Positions 17,039 through 26,478 of a stretch of 64,000 nucleotides of DNA are shown here, piece after piece. Source of the stretch: Kastovskya adunca ATA6-11-RM4 (lineage in GTDB: Bacteria > Cyanobacteriota > Cyanobacteriia > Cyanobacteriales > Coleofasciculaceae); the NCBI GenBank assembly GCA_019359445.1, contig JAHHHJ010000023.1:1-64000 (forward strand). Direction: 5' to 3'. Made by a program: the position numbers and the translations under genes. The notes below the pieces were generated by a model. It was given only the letters and a program-made list of their open reading frames with translations, had not been told where the DNA came from and searched no databases. Every line of letters starts with the position of its first letter. Within the stretch, counting starts at the first letter, position 1.

Positions 17039-17641
17039 TTAGTCACTAACAGCGTTGACCAGTACCTCTACCAGCGTTAGGTTCTCCATGTCATCGAGGG
17101 TAATCGTATCGATAATATCGAACTTCGCCCCAGCACCTTGCAAGTCATCATCTAAGACCTGGAGAAATCGAGTTGCCGTTGCATCGCTACCCACCTGAAT
17201 CAGGGAAATGGCAAGTTCCTCATCCCGTTCCATATGCCGAGAAGCTTCAACAATCACTCGCATAACAGCTTTGCGGTCATCGGGTTCTCCATCGGTAATC
17301 ACCAAAATCGTTTCACCGTTAGGTTTTGTTTGTCCTGCTGCCTTACGCTGGAAATAGCTATCCGTGGCATCTTTCAGCACACTGGCAAGGTCAGTTCTAC
17401 CCATCGGGTCGTTTTCCTGAAAAATCTGGGCAACCTTATCAGACGTCACATTATCGTAGCGTTTGAAGCGGCTGGAAAACATGTAAACCGTAATGCCATC
17501 AGGGTCAAACTGTTCGCATTTACGGGCGAGTGCCAAAGTAGACTCCTGCGCCGTTTGCCAGCGGTCTTTACCCCCCGGCTGATCAGGAGTAGACATACTG
17601 CCGCTTTTGTCCAAAATTAACGTGTAATCACGGTCTTCCAC
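17039..17641 (-). CDS. von Willebrand factor A domain protein (copy 1)
   Basis: The 200-residue protein is almost entirely a vWA domain with a complete metal-ion-dependent adhesion site: DxSxS at D11-S13-S15 (LDKSGSMS), Thr83 in GRTDL and Asp117 in VITDGEPDD. It has no signal peptide or membrane segment, so it should be cytoplasmic and bind a partner through Mg2+. GTG 17641 is chosen because AGGAGG lies 8 bases upstream; a TTG one codon earlier is possible. It is about 70% identical by eye to the second vWA gene at 18392-18997, from which it is separated by the coiled-coil gene. The partner is unknown; related vWA proteins occur in tellurium/stress-resistance clusters. Confidence 0.88.
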   Translation of the reverse strand: MEDRDYTLILDKSGSMSTPDQPGGKDRWQTAQESTLALARKCEQFDPDGITVYMFSSRFKRYDNVTSDKVAQIFQENDPMGRTDLASVLKDATDSYFQRKAAGQTKPNGETILVITDGEPDDRKAVMRVIVEASRHMERDEELAISLIQVGSDATATRFLQVLDDDLQGAGAKFDIIDTITLDDMENLTLVEVLVNAVSD

Positions 17642-17775
17642 CAAGGGAACCTCCTATTCGGGATCGCTCAAAAGCCAATTGTTATGGCTACTTCATACAG
17701 GCTATACGAAATCTCACTGCATCCAGTGACAAAAAGTAAACACCATTCACAAGATAGAGCCTGGTTGTTAATACC

Positions 17776-18258
17776 CTAATTCAGGGTTTTAGTTTCTCGT
17801 AGCGCTTGCAAGTAATCAATAGCTGCTTCTAACTTGGAAGAATAGGAGTAGGAAAACTCTTCAAACCACAGCCCTTCTTCCGAATGAAGATTTAAGTTTT
17901 TTAGCCACTCCTGCGCTTGCTGAGTTAACGCCTCCCGTTTTCGTTGTTGTCGCAGTTTTGCGAGTTGTTGTTCTTCTTGAATCTGTTGTTCTTTGCGGAG
18001 TTGTGCTTGTTGTTCTTGCTGCTGTAGAGCTGTTTTTTCCGCTTGCTCTTTTTCTTCAAATTCCACTTTTACCTGCGCCAGCAAACTTTCTTCAATAGGC
18101 GACATCCAACTTTGTTCCTGCGGCTGAGGCTGATAAGTTGGGGGTGGAGTATTTAACTCTTCCTCTTTAAAAAGAGGCTGCTTTTTTGATTGTTCGGGGT
18201 TTTCGTCTTCTTGATACTCTGCCTTGACTTGCGCTAATAAGTCGTCGATTGATTCCAT
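17776..18258 (-). CDS. coiled-coil protein resembling the Slr1339 salt-stress family
   Basis: The 160-residue protein begins with SIDDLLAQVKAEYQEDE and repeats a similar motif at about 54-68 (PIEESLLAQVKVEFEEKE). A highly charged Gln/Glu-rich coiled coil follows (about 73-115), and a C-terminal domain with WLKNLNLHSEEGLWFEEFSYSYSSKLEAAIDYLQAL. This layout fits the cyanobacterial family named after Slr1339, reported as salt-stress related; I make the match from memory of the N-terminal motif, so it is tentative. It lies between two paralogous vWA genes in the same direction, and may be a partner or target of them. Confidence 0.65.
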   Translation of the reverse strand: MESIDDLLAQVKAEYQEDENPEQSKKQPLFKEEELNTPPPTYQPQPQEQSWMSPIEESLLAQVKVEFEEKEQAEKTALQQQEQQAQLRKEQQIQEEQQLAKLRQQRKREALTQQAQEWLKNLNLHSEEGLWFEEFSYSYSSKLEAAIDYLQALRETKTLN

Positions 18259-18391
18259 GTTGCAAGACCTCAGTGAACGGCGGCTTTTAGGACGACATGA
18301 TTATTGTTTTGAGGCGATCGCTCTTTACTGCAAGAATGACTAGAAGCATTGAAATCCTGCTTTCCTCCATCAAACTTCCAGCAACATTCCC

Positions 18392-18997
18392 TTAATCCGT
18401 AATTGCATTAAGTAATACTTCCGTCAACGTCATCTCCTCCATATCGTCGATGGTGACGGTGTCTACAATGTCAAACTTTGCTCCCGCCCCTTGCAGCTCA
18501 TCGTCCAAAATCTTGAGGAACTTGGTTGCATCGGGATCGTTGCCAATTTGCACAAAGGAAATCGCCAGTTCTTCATCCCGGTCTATCCGTCGCGAGGCTT
18601 CGATGATTACCTTCATCACCGCTTTCCTGTCATCGGGTTCCCCATCCGTAACCACTAAGATTGTTTCTCCGTTCGCTTGCGTCTGCTTGGCAGTTTTGCG
18701 CTGAAAGTAATTATTTGTAGCGTCTAACAGGACGCCAGCCAAGTCAGTGCGCCCAGAGGGTTCATTTTCTTTGAAAATTTGCGGTACTTTGTTAGCGGTT
18801 ACATTGTCGTACCGTTTGAAGCGACCGGAAAATAAATAGATCGTAATGCCATCAGAGTCCAGTTCTTCACACTTGCTGGCTAAAGCCAGAGTGGACTCTT
18901 GCATGGCAACCCAACGGCTTTTGCCCCCCACCTGATCCCGAACTGACATGCTGCCACTTTTATCAATGATTAACGTGTAGTCTCGTTGTTCCAGCAT
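18392..18997 (-). CDS. von Willebrand factor A domain protein (copy 2)
   Basis: This paralogue of the 17039-17641 gene has the same vWA fold and intact MIDAS residues (D12-S14-S16 in IDKSGSMS, the Thr of GRTDL, the Asp of VVTDGEPDD). The ATG at 18997 (MLEQRDYTLIIDKSG) aligns with the start of the other copy and has GGGGA six bases upstream; an in-frame ATG at 19036 would add 13 residues. The two proteins align without gaps over about 195 residues, indicating tandem duplication of the gene around, or before insertion of, the coiled-coil gene. It is probably cytoplasmic; no function is known. Confidence 0.87.
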   Translation of the reverse strand: MLEQRDYTLIIDKSGSMSVRDQVGGKSRWVAMQESTLALASKCEELDSDGITIYLFSGRFKRYDNVTANKVPQIFKENEPSGRTDLAGVLLDATNNYFQRKTAKQTQANGETILVVTDGEPDDRKAVMKVIIEASRRIDRDEELAISFVQIGNDPDATKFLKILDDELQGAGAKFDIVDTVTIDDMEEMTLTEVLLNAITD

Positions 18998-19111
18998 GAA
19001 CTTATCCCCAACTAGCTTGGTACTTTCTAAGTTCATTAAAACCTAGAATTCCAGCGCTTCGCTTTGGGGATAACGGTGAAAGGCACTAATTGTAGTGACG
19101 TGTCGTTGATT

Positions 19112-19585
19112 TTAAGGTGTACCTGCCGACATCAGTCCTGGCAAGACATCTTTAAGCGGAGTCCAGCGGAAAAAGCGATCGCCGCCCACTTCTACAACAA
19201 TTTTGACCCGGGGGTCTTGCTGAGTCAGGGTAACTAGATATTCTCCTTCTTGGCGCGACAAAACCGCACCATCTATCAGCCACAGAACCAACCCCTTCGA
19301 CTGCGGATTAATCGTCTCGAGATAATAGTCCACAATTGGGGGTCGGTAGTAAACGCGAATCTCTTTTTTTCCAAGGTGAGGCGGACGAATTCCGTGGACA
19401 CCCTTTAAATAAGCCGCAGGATCTCCCAACGACCGGGCGCTGAAGCTAAAAGAAAAGTAGCCCGCAGCCCGCAGACGCCGTTGATAGCGTCCTTCAAAGC
19501 CTCCTTCTAAAGGTGCATAGATGCCCAGCGCTCCCGATTTTTCTAAGTCGCGAATAAATCCATTACCTGTTGTAACTAGTGGCAC
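19112..19585 (-). CDS. ndhN: NAD(P)H-quinone oxidoreductase subunit N
   Basis: NdhN is a peripheral subunit specific to the cyanobacterial and chloroplast NDH-1 complex, which works in respiration and cyclic electron flow at the thylakoid membrane. The 157-residue product has the family's opening (LVTTGNGFIRDLEKSGALGIYAPLEGG) and later GRYQRRLRAAGY and VEVGGDRFFRWTPLKDVLPGL. The start is GTG at 19585, with GAGGAGG five bases upstream. It heads the minus-strand block vWA, coiled coil, vWA, ldpA, ycf45; an ndhN-ldpA neighbourhood is common in cyanobacteria, but here three genes intervene. Confidence 0.94.
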   Translation of the reverse strand: MPLVTTGNGFIRDLEKSGALGIYAPLEGGFEGRYQRRLRAAGYFSFSFSARSLGDPAAYLKGVHGIRPPHLGKKEIRVYYRPPIVDYYLETINPQSKGLVLWLIDGAVLSRQEGEYLVTLTQQDPRVKIVVEVGGDRFFRWTPLKDVLPGLMSAGTP

Positions 19586-20203
19586 CGCTACCTCCTCGCC
19601 TGGCTTAAGTTTTGTTAACCTGAATTATAGAGGGGTAAGCACTCCCCTTCAAGCCAATTTGCACGGTTAAGTTTGATCGTTGACTAGACAAGGTGATTGA
19701 GATCATTTATAGTAGACGATTGTGACCATAATGACTGTTGCTGTGGCAACTGAAGTTGGGTGAGGCTGAGGTAGGAATTACTATCAACAGGTTCTATTAA
19801 GGGAAAATATCTGATTATTCGGGTATCTATGACCTTTCTTAAGTTTAAAGCTGAGAAATACGTACAATTAATTGCCCTTATAAAAAATCTGTTCAAAATT
19901 CCTCACTAAATTCAAGACAGCTTTTGACCCAGATGCAGCACTTTTGCCTCGTTGAGATACTGAGGGATTCGCCCTTAAGTCTTAACGGTTCCAGGCAGCG
20001 CTAGTAGCCAATGCCCGACTTTAATTAGGTTCACACTTATCTGGTTACAGGTCTTGCAGGACTTCCCCTGCAGCAAGTCTTCTTGCCTATCAAGGTAAGT
20101 AGGCTTGTTAGTCACTGTCGTGACAAAGTTAATAGAGGCAAGCGGATTGTCAGGAGTTATCCTAAATATCCTGCCTCGTTGTATGTCTAAAAAGGAGAAG
20201 CCC
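19586..20203. other. leader and promoter region upstream of the ribosomal protein cluster
   Basis: This 618-base region separates ndhN (leftward) from rplC (rightward) and must hold the main promoter of the long ribosomal operon. Two small hairpins lie close to rplC: TGCAGG 20055-20060 with CCTGCA 20067-20072, then GCCTA with TAGGC around 20085-20104. They could belong to a leader controlled by a ribosomal protein, but no known leader motif was recognised. No convincing -35/-10 pair or coding sequence could be assigned; a 70-codon open frame on the minus strand near 19.7-19.9 kb has no recognisable features. Confidence 0.5.
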
Positions 20204-20839
20204 GTGTCTGTCGGTATCCTCGGCACCAAACTCGGCATGACCCAAGTGTTCGATGAAGAAGGAAGAGCCATTCCTGTCACCGTCGTTCAAGCAGGTCCAT
20301 GTACCGTAACCCAAATTAAAACCAAGCAAACCGACGGCTATACGGCTGTCCAACTTGGTTACAAAGAAGTTAAGCCCAAATCATTAACCAAGCCAGAATT
20401 GGGGCACCTAACAAAATCCAATGCCCCACCCTTGCGTCATCTGCAGGAGTATCGGTTGAGCGACACTGGCGAGTTTGAACTCGGTCAGGCGCTCAATGCC
20501 GATATGTTTACGGCTGGTCAAATTGTTGATGTCACAGGTACCAGTATTGGTCGTGGCTTTGCTGGTTTCCAGAAGCGTCACAATTTCCGGCGTGGTCCTA
20601 TGGCACACGGTTCCAAAAACCACAGAGCGCCCGGTTCTATAGGCCCTGGAACAACTCCTGGTCGCGTCTTCCCCGGTAAACGGATGGCCGGTCGTTTAGG
20701 TGGCACACAAACCACAATTCGCAAGCTGGAAGTGGTGCGGGTAGATCTTGAACGTAACTTACTGCTGATTAAAGGTGCCGTTCCCGGCAAACCAGGGGCG
20801 CTGCTGAGTATTGCCCCCACCAATCGAGTAGGACGTTAA
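20204..20839 (+). CDS. rplC: 50S ribosomal protein L3
   Basis: L3 is an early assembly protein that nucleates the 50S subunit near the peptidyl transferase centre. The 211-residue product starts [20 protein letters not shown] and contains the conserved loop [20 protein letters not shown] that reaches toward the catalytic centre. GTG 20204 is preferred over the in-frame ATG 20183 because AAGGAG lies about 7 bases before it and homologues begin at this point. It is the first gene of the cluster; rpsJ is not next to it, as is normal in cyanobacteria. Confidence 0.96.
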   Translation: MSVGILGTKLGMTQVFDEEGRAIPVTVVQAGPCTVTQIKTKQTDGYTAVQLGYKEVKPKSLTKPELGHLTKSNAPPLRHLQEYRLSDTGEFELGQALNADMFTAGQIVDVTGTSIGRGFAGFQKRHNFRRGPMAHGSKNHRAPGSIGPGTTPGRVFPGKRMAGRLGGTQTTIRKLEVVRVDLERNLLLIKGAVPGKPGALLSIAPTNRVGR

Positions 20840-20989
20840 TAGCGTTCAGCAAGATAACGCAGCTACTTAGTCAACGAGTTAGCTGATCAATTGGTTCAAC
20901 AGACGCTTAGTCAAACCGACGGCGAGGAAGAATCAAAAAGCTGACTGCTGTTGAAGAGATAGCTAAGGTTGCTGTTTAGGAGAGAAAGA

Positions 20990-21622
20990 ATGGTTGATTG
21001 TGTAGTACGAAATTGGCAAGGGGAAGAAGTTGGACAAGCGACCCTAGAGCTAAAAGTGGCAAAAGAAGATAGTGCCGCTCATGTTGTCCACCGAGCACTC
21101 GTCCGGCAAATGACAAATTCCCGGCAGGGAACGGCTTCGACCAAAACCCGAGCCGAAGTTAGGGGAGGTGGACGCAAACCCTGGCGGCAAAAAGGTACGG
21201 GACGGGCACGGGCCGGTTCAATTCGTTCACCACTATGGCGTGGTGGCGGTGTCATCTTTGGCCCCAAACCCAGAGAATATGACATCAAAATGAATCGCAA
21301 GGAGCGTCGGTTGGCACTGAGAACTGCCTTCCAAAGCCGTGCTTCCGACTTAACTGTGGTTGAAGACTTTGCCGATCAGTTGTCCAGACCGAAAACAAAG
21401 GAACTAGTGGAAGCGCTAACCCGGTGGGGTATCGAGTCGGACGCCAAAGTGCTACTGATTCTGAGCGAATCCCAAGAAATGGTTTATCTGTCAGCGCGTA
21501 ACGTAGCGAATCTCAAGTTAATCGGGGCGACCAACTTGAATGTTTACGACATTCTCAATGCTGACAAAATCGTGACAACTTCATCAGCCCTTGCCAAAAT
21601 TCAGGAGGTTTACAGTGATTGA
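20990..21622 (+). CDS. rplD: 50S ribosomal protein L4
   Basis: L4 binds 23S rRNA domain I and lines the nascent peptide tunnel with its extended loop (here [19 protein letters not shown], residues about 62-80). The 210-residue product begins [16 protein letters not shown] at ATG 20990, preceded by AGGAGAGA. In E. coli L4 represses its own operon; nothing in this sequence shows whether that applies here. Its last codons overlap the start of rplW by eight bases. Confidence 0.96.
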   Translation: MVDCVVRNWQGEEVGQATLELKVAKEDSAAHVVHRALVRQMTNSRQGTASTKTRAEVRGGGRKPWRQKGTGRARAGSIRSPLWRGGGVIFGPKPREYDIKMNRKERRLALRTAFQSRASDLTVVEDFADQLSRPKTKELVEALTRWGIESDAKVLLILSESQEMVYLSARNVANLKLIGATNLNVYDILNADKIVTTSSALAKIQEVYSD

Positions 21623-21917
21623 ACAAGACCCCCGCAAGCTAGCGGATCTGGTACTTCGCCCCATTGTCACTGAAAAGGCGACTATGCTACTGGAACAAAA
21701 TCAGTACGTGTTTGAAGTCGTACCGAAAGCAACCAAGCCAGAAATTAAAGCGGCGATTCAAAGCTTGTTTGATGTGAAAGTTATCAGTGTCAATACCTTG
21801 CGTCCACCGCGCAAACAGCGTCGGGTAGGGAAGTTCTTGGGATATAAACCCCAGTATAAGCGAGCGATCGTGACCTTATCACCGGGAGACTCCATCACCC
21901 TCTTCCCGGAAGTTTAG
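21615..21917 (+). CDS. rplW: 50S ribosomal protein L23
   Basis: L23 sits at the tunnel exit and docks trigger factor and the signal recognition particle. The 100-residue product has [22 protein letters not shown] and the C-terminal [25 protein letters not shown] block. GTG 21615 is chosen: AGGAGG lies at 21603-21608, six bases before it, and homologues start near here. The gene overlaps the end of rplD, indicating translational coupling. Confidence 0.95.
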   Translation: MIEQDPRKLADLVLRPIVTEKATMLLEQNQYVFEVVPKATKPEIKAAIQSLFDVKVISVNTLRPPRKQRRVGKFLGYKPQYKRAIVTLSPGDSITLFPEV

Positions 21918-21997
21918 TCAGTCCTTCAAGGAAAAAACCTCGCTAACTTCCCTTTATTAATAGGCAAGCATTTAAACCTCAAATCTCTCTTTAAGTT

Positions 21998-22861
21998 ATG
22001 GGCATTCGTTCTTACCGACCATACACGCCGGGTACTCGCCAAGGCACAATTTCTGACTTTGCCGACATTACCAAGAGCGAACCGGAAAAATCCCTTACTA
22101 GATCCTCCCATCGCCCCAAAGGTCGCAATAATCGCGGTGTTATTACCAGCCGCCGTCGCGGTGGCGGTCATAAGCGTCTTTATCGCATCATCGACTTTCG
22201 CCGAGATAAGCGTAATATCCCAGCAAGAGTTGCAGCGATAGAGTACGACCCCAACCGTAATGCCAGAATTGCGCTCCTCTACTATCAAGACGGAGAAAAG
22301 CGCTATATCCTGCATCCGGCTGGATTAGCAGTTGGTACGACGATTATTGCTGGGCCTGACTCTCCTTTCGAGACGGGTAACGCTTTACCATTGAGCCGTA
22401 TTCCTCTAGGTACTAACGTCCATAACGTTGAACTCTATCCTGGACGTGGCGGACAGATTGTGCGCTCTGCCGGTGCAACCGCTCAAGTTGTTGCTAAAGA
22501 AGGTGACTATGTTACCCTCAAGCTCCCATCTGGAGAAGTGCGGCTGATACGCCGGGAATGCTATGCCACCCTCGGACAAGTGGGTAACATTGAAGATCGT
22601 AACCTGAGTTTAGGAAAAGCTGGTCGCAGCCGTCACAGAGGACGCCGACCCAAAGTTAGAGGTAGCGTCATGAACCCGGTAGACCACCCCCACGGTGGTG
22701 GTGAAGGTAAAGCTCCTATCGGTCGCAGCCGACCTGTAACGCCTTGGGGTAAGCCCACGTTGGGAGCCAAAACCCGCAAGCCGAAGAAGCAAAGCAATGC
22801 TTTGATTGTACGGCGGCGTCGGAAATCGTCTAAGCGAGGACGCGGCGGTCGTCAAAGCTAG
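21998..22861 (+). CDS. rplB: 50S ribosomal protein L2
   Basis: L2 is needed for subunit association and peptidyl transferase activity. The 287-residue product has the normal opening ([15 protein letters not shown]), the central [14 protein letters not shown] block, and the C-terminal [18 protein letters not shown] segment whose His residues lie near the catalytic centre. Length and ending (KRGRGGRQS) are standard for cyanobacteria. Confidence 0.97.
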   Translation: MGIRSYRPYTPGTRQGTISDFADITKSEPEKSLTRSSHRPKGRNNRGVITSRRRGGGHKRLYRIIDFRRDKRNIPARVAAIEYDPNRNARIALLYYQDGEKRYILHPAGLAVGTTIIAGPDSPFETGNALPLSRIPLGTNVHNVELYPGRGGQIVRSAGATAQVVAKEGDYVTLKLPSGEVRLIRRECYATLGQVGNIEDRNLSLGKAGRSRHRGRRPKVRGSVMNPVDHPHGGGEGKAPIGRSRPVTPWGKPTLGAKTRKPKKQSNALIVRRRRKSSKRGRGGRQS

Positions 22862-22958
22862 AAAAAATATTCTGTGTTGTTTGGTTTGTCACTGCTCAAT
22901 GCTTTATAGACAAACAGTCAGCACCCGTTATCGCTATTGCAAGTAGGTAAGGTTTACT

Positions 22959-23237
22959 ATGGGTCGTTCTTTAAAAAAAGGTCCTTTTGTTGCAGATAGT
23001 CTTCTCAGCAAAATCGAAGTGCTCAATGCTAAAGGGGAGAAACAGGTAATCAAAACCTGGTCTCGCGCCTCAACAATTGTGCCGCAGATGGTGGGTCACA
23101 CGATTGCTATCCACAACGGACGTCAGCATGTGCCGATTTTTATCAACGAGCAGATGGTCGGGCACAAGCTAGGAGAGTTCGCTCCAACGCGGACATTCCG
23201 AGGTCATTCAAAAAGCGATCGCCGAGCTGGTCGTTAG
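22959..23237 (+). CDS. rpsS: 30S ribosomal protein S19
   Basis: S19 binds the 30S head with S13 and contacts the A-site tRNA region. The 92-residue product ([16 protein letters not shown] through [16 protein letters not shown]) is full length and typical. The gene lies 97 bases after rplB and ends in a HIP1 site (AAAAGCGATCGCCGAGCT) that is translated as KSDRRA. Confidence 0.97.
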   Translation: MGRSLKKGPFVADSLLSKIEVLNAKGEKQVIKTWSRASTIVPQMVGHTIAIHNGRQHVPIFINEQMVGHKLGEFAPTRTFRGHSKSDRRAGR

Positions 23238-23301
23238 GAAAGATTTAAAACGTTGAATTTTAGGTTTCCTCAAAAATCTAGAGTTTAAACAGGAGAAAAC
23301 T

Positions 23302-23664
23302 ATGGCAGTAGATACTACAGCAGAAGTCAAAGCGATCGCGCGCTACATCCGAATGTCTCCCAATAAAGTGCGGCGAGTCCTCGATCAAATTCGGGGACGC
23401 TCCTATCGGGAAGCCCTGATTATTCTGGAATTTATGCCCTATCGGGCTTGCGAACCCGTCTTGAAAACCTTGCGTTCCGCCGTTGCTAACGCCGAACATA
23501 ACCAAGGTCTAAACCCGGCGAATCTTTATGTCACCCAAGCCTATGCGGATATGGGACCTACCCTGAAGCGTTTTCGTCCCAGAGCCCAAGGTCGTGCTTA
23601 TCAAATTCGCAAGCCGTCCTGTCACATTACCGTGGCAGTTTCTCCAGAAGTAGAAGAAGCCTAA
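23302..23664 (+). CDS. rplV: 50S ribosomal protein L22
   Basis: L22 contacts all 23S rRNA domains, and its hairpin forms part of the exit tunnel near the macrolide site. The 120-residue product has [18 protein letters not shown] near the N-terminus and the tunnel hairpin region [21 protein letters not shown] clear AGGAG element precedes ATG 23302. Confidence 0.97.
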   Translation: MAVDTTAEVKAIARYIRMSPNKVRRVLDQIRGRSYREALIILEFMPYRACEPVLKTLRSAVANAEHNQGLNPANLYVTQAYADMGPTLKRFRPRAQGRAYQIRKPSCHITVAVSPEVEEA

Positions 23665-23710
23665 GGCAAGCTTTTAGAAGATGCAAACAACATTTTATTA
23701 GGAACGACTC

Positions 23711-24436
23711 GTGGGACAAAAGATTCATCCAATTGGCTTTCGCCTAGGCATTACTCAAGAGCACCGCTCTCGTTGGTATGCTGACACCAAGCGTTACCCA
23801 GAGCTGCTGCAAGAAGACTACGCTATCCGTCAATACGTCGAAAAGAACCTCAGCAACGCTGGAATTTCCGAAATTCGCATCGAGCGCAAAGCCGATCAAA
23901 TTGATTTGGAAATCCACACAGCTCGTCCTGGCGTCGTCGTCGGACGTGGTGGTAGTGGAATTGAGTCGCTGCGGACAGGTCTGCAAGACCAGTTAGGTAG
24001 CAACCGCCAAATCCGCATTAATGTCATTGAAGTAGCACGGGTTGATGCGGATGCCGCTCTAATCGCTGAGTACATCGCCCAACAACTCGAACGTCGGGTT
24101 TCCTTCCGACGAGTTGTTCGTCAGGCGATTCAACGGGCGCAACGGGCTGATGTTCAAGGAATAAAAATTCAAGTGAGCGGTCGGTTAAACGGGGCAGAAA
24201 TTGCCCGTACCGAATGGACTCGCGAAGGACGCGTTCCCCTCCATACCCTCCGGGCAAATATTGACTATTCTTACAAGACAGCGAAAACCATTTATGGAAT
24301 TTTAGGGGTCAAAGTCTGGGTCTTCAAAGGTGAAGTGATTCCGGGTCAAGAGGAAGCTCCTGCCCCGACTAATGCCCAACCCCGTCGTCGTCAACAGCGA
24401 CGCCGTCAACAGTTTGAAGACCGCTCCAACGAATGA
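23711..24436 (+). CDS. rpsC: 30S ribosomal protein S3
   Basis: S3 lies at the mRNA entry of the 30S subunit and contributes to its helicase activity. The 241-residue product (GTG start, [15 protein letters not shown]) has the KH domain with [17 protein letters not shown] and a C-terminal domain including [13 protein letters not shown]. The C-terminal tail is Arg/Gln-rich ([12 protein letters not shown]) and may vary between species. An AGGAA element lies close before the start. Confidence 0.97.
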   Translation: MGQKIHPIGFRLGITQEHRSRWYADTKRYPELLQEDYAIRQYVEKNLSNAGISEIRIERKADQIDLEIHTARPGVVVGRGGSGIESLRTGLQDQLGSNRQIRINVIEVARVDADAALIAEYIAQQLERRVSFRRVVRQAIQRAQRADVQGIKIQVSGRLNGAEIARTEWTREGRVPLHTLRANIDYSYKTAKTIYGILGVKVWVFKGEVIPGQEEAPAPTNAQPRRRQQRRRQQFEDRSNE

Positions 24437-24481
24437 AAATCGAAGGCTGAGGTGTAAAGGATGTATACCCTAAGGGTGGCT

Positions 24482-24495
24482 GCGCTGATCAGCGC
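24482..24495. repeat. 14-bp perfect palindrome between rpsC and rplP
   Basis: GCGCTGATCAGCGC is a perfect inverted repeat with no loop, about 45 bases after the rpsC stop. It could fold as a short RNA hairpin or be a protein-binding site. No T-run follows, so it is not a standard terminator. Confidence 0.6.
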
Positions 24496-24563
24496 CGTGG
24501 GGCATAGCCCAAGATGATCATGAATTAGCAAGTCATTAGTCATTCTTTAGAGTCAGAATTTGA

Positions 24564-24598
24564 CACTTCACACTTCACACTTCACACTTCACACTTCA
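24564..24598. repeat. heptanucleotide tandem repeat, five copies
   Basis: CACTTCA is repeated five times without error, just upstream of rplP. It is a short tandemly repeated repetitive (STRR-like) sequence of the kind dispersed in filamentous cyanobacteria, here inside the ribosomal operon. It is preceded by an AGTCATTAGTCATT segment of another such repeat type. Confidence 0.9.
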
Positions 24599-24612
24599 TA
24601 ACTTTTTTCATC

Positions 24613-25032
24613 ATGTTAAGTCCCAGAAGAACAAAATTCCGAAAACAGCAGCGCGGCCGCATGAGGGGTCTAGCCACTCGTGGTAGTAGCTTAAATTTTG
24701 GTGACTTCGCTCTGCAAGCCATTGAGCCAGCTTGGATTACTTCCCGTCAAATTGAAGCGGGTCGTCGAGCCATGACCCGTTATATCCGCCGGGGTGGAAA
24801 AATCTGGATTCGGATTTTCCCGGATAAGCCAGTAACGATGCGTCCGGCTGAAACCCGTATGGGTTCTGGTAAAGGTTCTCCAGAATTTTGGGTGGCCGTC
24901 GTCAAACCCGGTCGAATCCTCTATGAAATTGCTGGTGTTCCAGAAGCAACTGCCCGTGAGGCAATGCGCTTGGCTTCTAACAAGTTGCCGATTAAAACGA
25001 AGTTCATTAGCCGAGAAGGGGAACAAGTATAG
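24613..25032 (+). CDS. rplP: 50S ribosomal protein L16
   Basis: L16 helps position the A-site tRNA and is assembled late into the 50S subunit. The 139-residue protein starts [19 protein letters not shown] and contains [24 protein letters not shown]-type residues (here [14 protein letters not shown]) and [14 protein letters not shown], all standard. The spacer upstream (176 bases) is unusually long for this operon and carries repeats. Confidence 0.97.
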   Translation: MLSPRRTKFRKQQRGRMRGLATRGSSLNFGDFALQAIEPAWITSRQIEAGRRAMTRYIRRGGKIWIRIFPDKPVTMRPAETRMGSGKGSPEFWVAVVKPGRILYEIAGVPEATAREAMRLASNKLPIKTKFISREGEQV

Positions 25033-25035
25033 GTT

Positions 25036-25290
25036 ATGCCTTTACCAAAGATAGAAGAAGCCAGAAATTTGAGCGATCAAGAACTGGCGGATGCAATTTT
25101 AGCCGCGAAACGTGAGTTGTTTCAACTGCGGATGCAAAAGGCAACTCGCCGTCTGGAAACACCTCACCAGTTTAAGCACACGCGGCACCGCATTGCCCAG
25201 TTAATGACAGTAGAACGAGAGCGCCAACTGGCAGCCGATGCTCAAACTCAAACTGCTGGCACCCAACAATCAAGCACAGAAGAGGAGTAA
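25036..25290 (+). CDS. rpmC: 50S ribosomal protein L29
   Basis: L29 sits beside L23 at the tunnel exit. The 84-residue product has the helical signature LSDQELADAILAAKRELFQLRMQKATRRLE. The C-terminus beyond about residue 66 is a Gln/Thr-rich tail, longer than the minimal family length of about 65. The gene starts 3 bases after rplP stops. Confidence 0.95.
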   Translation: MPLPKIEEARNLSDQELADAILAAKRELFQLRMQKATRRLETPHQFKHTRHRIAQLMTVERERQLAADAQTQTAGTQQSSTEEE

Positions 25291-25296
25291 ACCCAA

Positions 25297-25548
25297 ATGG
25301 CAGTTAAAGAACGAGTGGGTTTGGTTGTCAGCGACAAAATGGACAAAACAGTCGTTGTCGCTATTGAAAACCGAGCTCCTCATCCCAAATACGGCAAAAT
25401 TGTCGTCCGAACCAAGCGATATAAAGTGCATGATGAGGAAAATCAGTGTGGAATGGGCGATCGCGTCCGCATTCAGGAAACCCGCCCTTTAAGTCGCACC
25501 AAGCGCTGGAAGGTCATAGAAATCCTGACCACCGCTGCTCAATCTTAA
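25297..25548 (+). CDS. rpsQ: 30S ribosomal protein S17
   Basis: S17 is a primary 16S rRNA-binding protein that helps fold the 5' domain. The 83-residue OB-fold product contains [36 protein letters not shown] and [20 protein letters not shown], all conserved. It starts 6 bases after rpmC with an AGAGGAG element overlapping the previous stop. Confidence 0.96.
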   Translation: MAVKERVGLVVSDKMDKTVVVAIENRAPHPKYGKIVVRTKRYKVHDEENQCGMGDRVRIQETRPLSRTKRWKVIEILTTAAQS

Positions 25549-25637
25549 TGAGGTGTTGTTAGTTTGTAGTGTTTGGAGAACTAACAACTGAACAATACCA
25601 ACACTTAATAACTAACAACTCAACAGGAGAACCCCCC

Positions 25638-26006
25638 ATGATTCAACAAGAGTCTTACCTGAATGTCGCTGATAACAGCGGTGCCCGTAAACTAATGTGC
25701 ATCCGCGTCTTGGGCGCTGGGAATCGACGCTACGGCAGTATCGGTGATGTGATCATCGCCGTTGTCAAAGACGCTACCCCCAATATGGCTGTCAAAAAAT
25801 CAGACGTAGTGCGAGCCGTCATCGTGCGTACCCGTAAAGGTCTGCGTCGGGACAGCGGTATGAGCATTCGCTTTGATGACAATGCTGCCGTAATTATCAA
25901 CCCAGACGGTAACCCAAGGGGAACCCGCGTATTCGGACCTGTGGCGCGGGAACTACGCGACAAAAACTTCACAAAAATTGTTTCCCTGGCTCCAGAGGTA
26001 CTTTGA
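25638..26006 (+). CDS. rplN: 50S ribosomal protein L14
   Basis: L14 lies at the subunit interface and forms bridge B8. The 122-residue product begins [20 protein letters not shown] and ends [12 protein letters not shown], as in all bacteria. ATG 25638 follows an AGGAG element by about 8 bases; an upstream in-frame extension is not translated sequence. The spacer before it (25549-25637) holds low-complexity AACTAACAACT-type repeats. Confidence 0.97.
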   Translation: MIQQESYLNVADNSGARKLMCIRVLGAGNRRYGSIGDVIIAVVKDATPNMAVKKSDVVRAVIVRTRKGLRRDSGMSIRFDDNAAVIINPDGNPRGTRVFGPVARELRDKNFTKIVSLAPEVL

Positions 26007-26365
26007 TGGCAAGCAAATTGATGAGCGCGAAAAATAATAACGAGCGCTACAAAATGCACGTAAAAAAAGGCGATACCGTTCAGGTGATCGCTGGTAGTGA
26101 TAAAGGCAAAATTGGAGAAATTTTGCGGACTTTGCCAAAGCTCAGTAAGGTCGTTGTCAAAGGCGTGAATGTCAAAACCAAGCATGTGAAACCCCAACAA
26201 GAGGGGGAAACGGGTCAAATTGTCACCTTTGAATCCGCTATTCACAGCTCTAATGTCATGCTCTACTCCACCAAGCAAAAGGTGGCAAGCCGCGTTTGCT
26301 ACACCTACAGCGACGAGGGTCGTAAGGTGCGAATGCTCAAAAAAACTGGTGAAATTATTGACTAG
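26006..26365 (+). CDS. rplX: 50S ribosomal protein L24
   Basis: L24 is an assembly initiator near the tunnel exit. The 119-residue product has the KOW motif ([21 protein letters not shown]) and the [18 protein letters not shown] block. ATG 26006 shares one base with the rplN stop TGA (26004-26006). The first 20 residues extend beyond the usual start near MHVKKGD at residue 17 of this frame, so initiation at the downstream ATG cannot be excluded. Confidence 0.94.
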   Translation: MASKLMSAKNNNERYKMHVKKGDTVQVIAGSDKGKIGEILRTLPKLSKVVVKGVNVKTKHVKPQQEGETGQIVTFESAIHSSNVMLYSTKQKVASRVCYTYSDEGRKVRMLKKTGEIID

Positions 26366-26478
26366 CAGCCTCAGATGTGCAGTCATTGGCGACCTTTGAA
26401 AACAGAAAAGTCAGCGCCTAGAGGCTTACCCTTAAACTCTCCCTGACCAAGCCCAGGGATTAACAGGAACTAACAGCC

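Noticed and set aside
19660-19715. TTGACT and TATAGT near 19.7 kb considered as a promoter for rplC
   Set aside because: The spacing between them is about 22 bases, too long for a standard sigma-70 promoter, and the distance to rplC is about 500 bases.
19684-19896. A 70-codon open frame on the minus strand in the rplC upstream region
   Set aside because: It has no ribosome binding site that I can see, no recognisable motif, and lies in a region expected to hold promoters; treated as chance.
24564-24598. The CACTTCA array considered as a CRISPR or regulatory iteron
   Set aside because: The unit is only seven bases with no spacers, and such heptamer arrays are common in cyanobacterial spacers.
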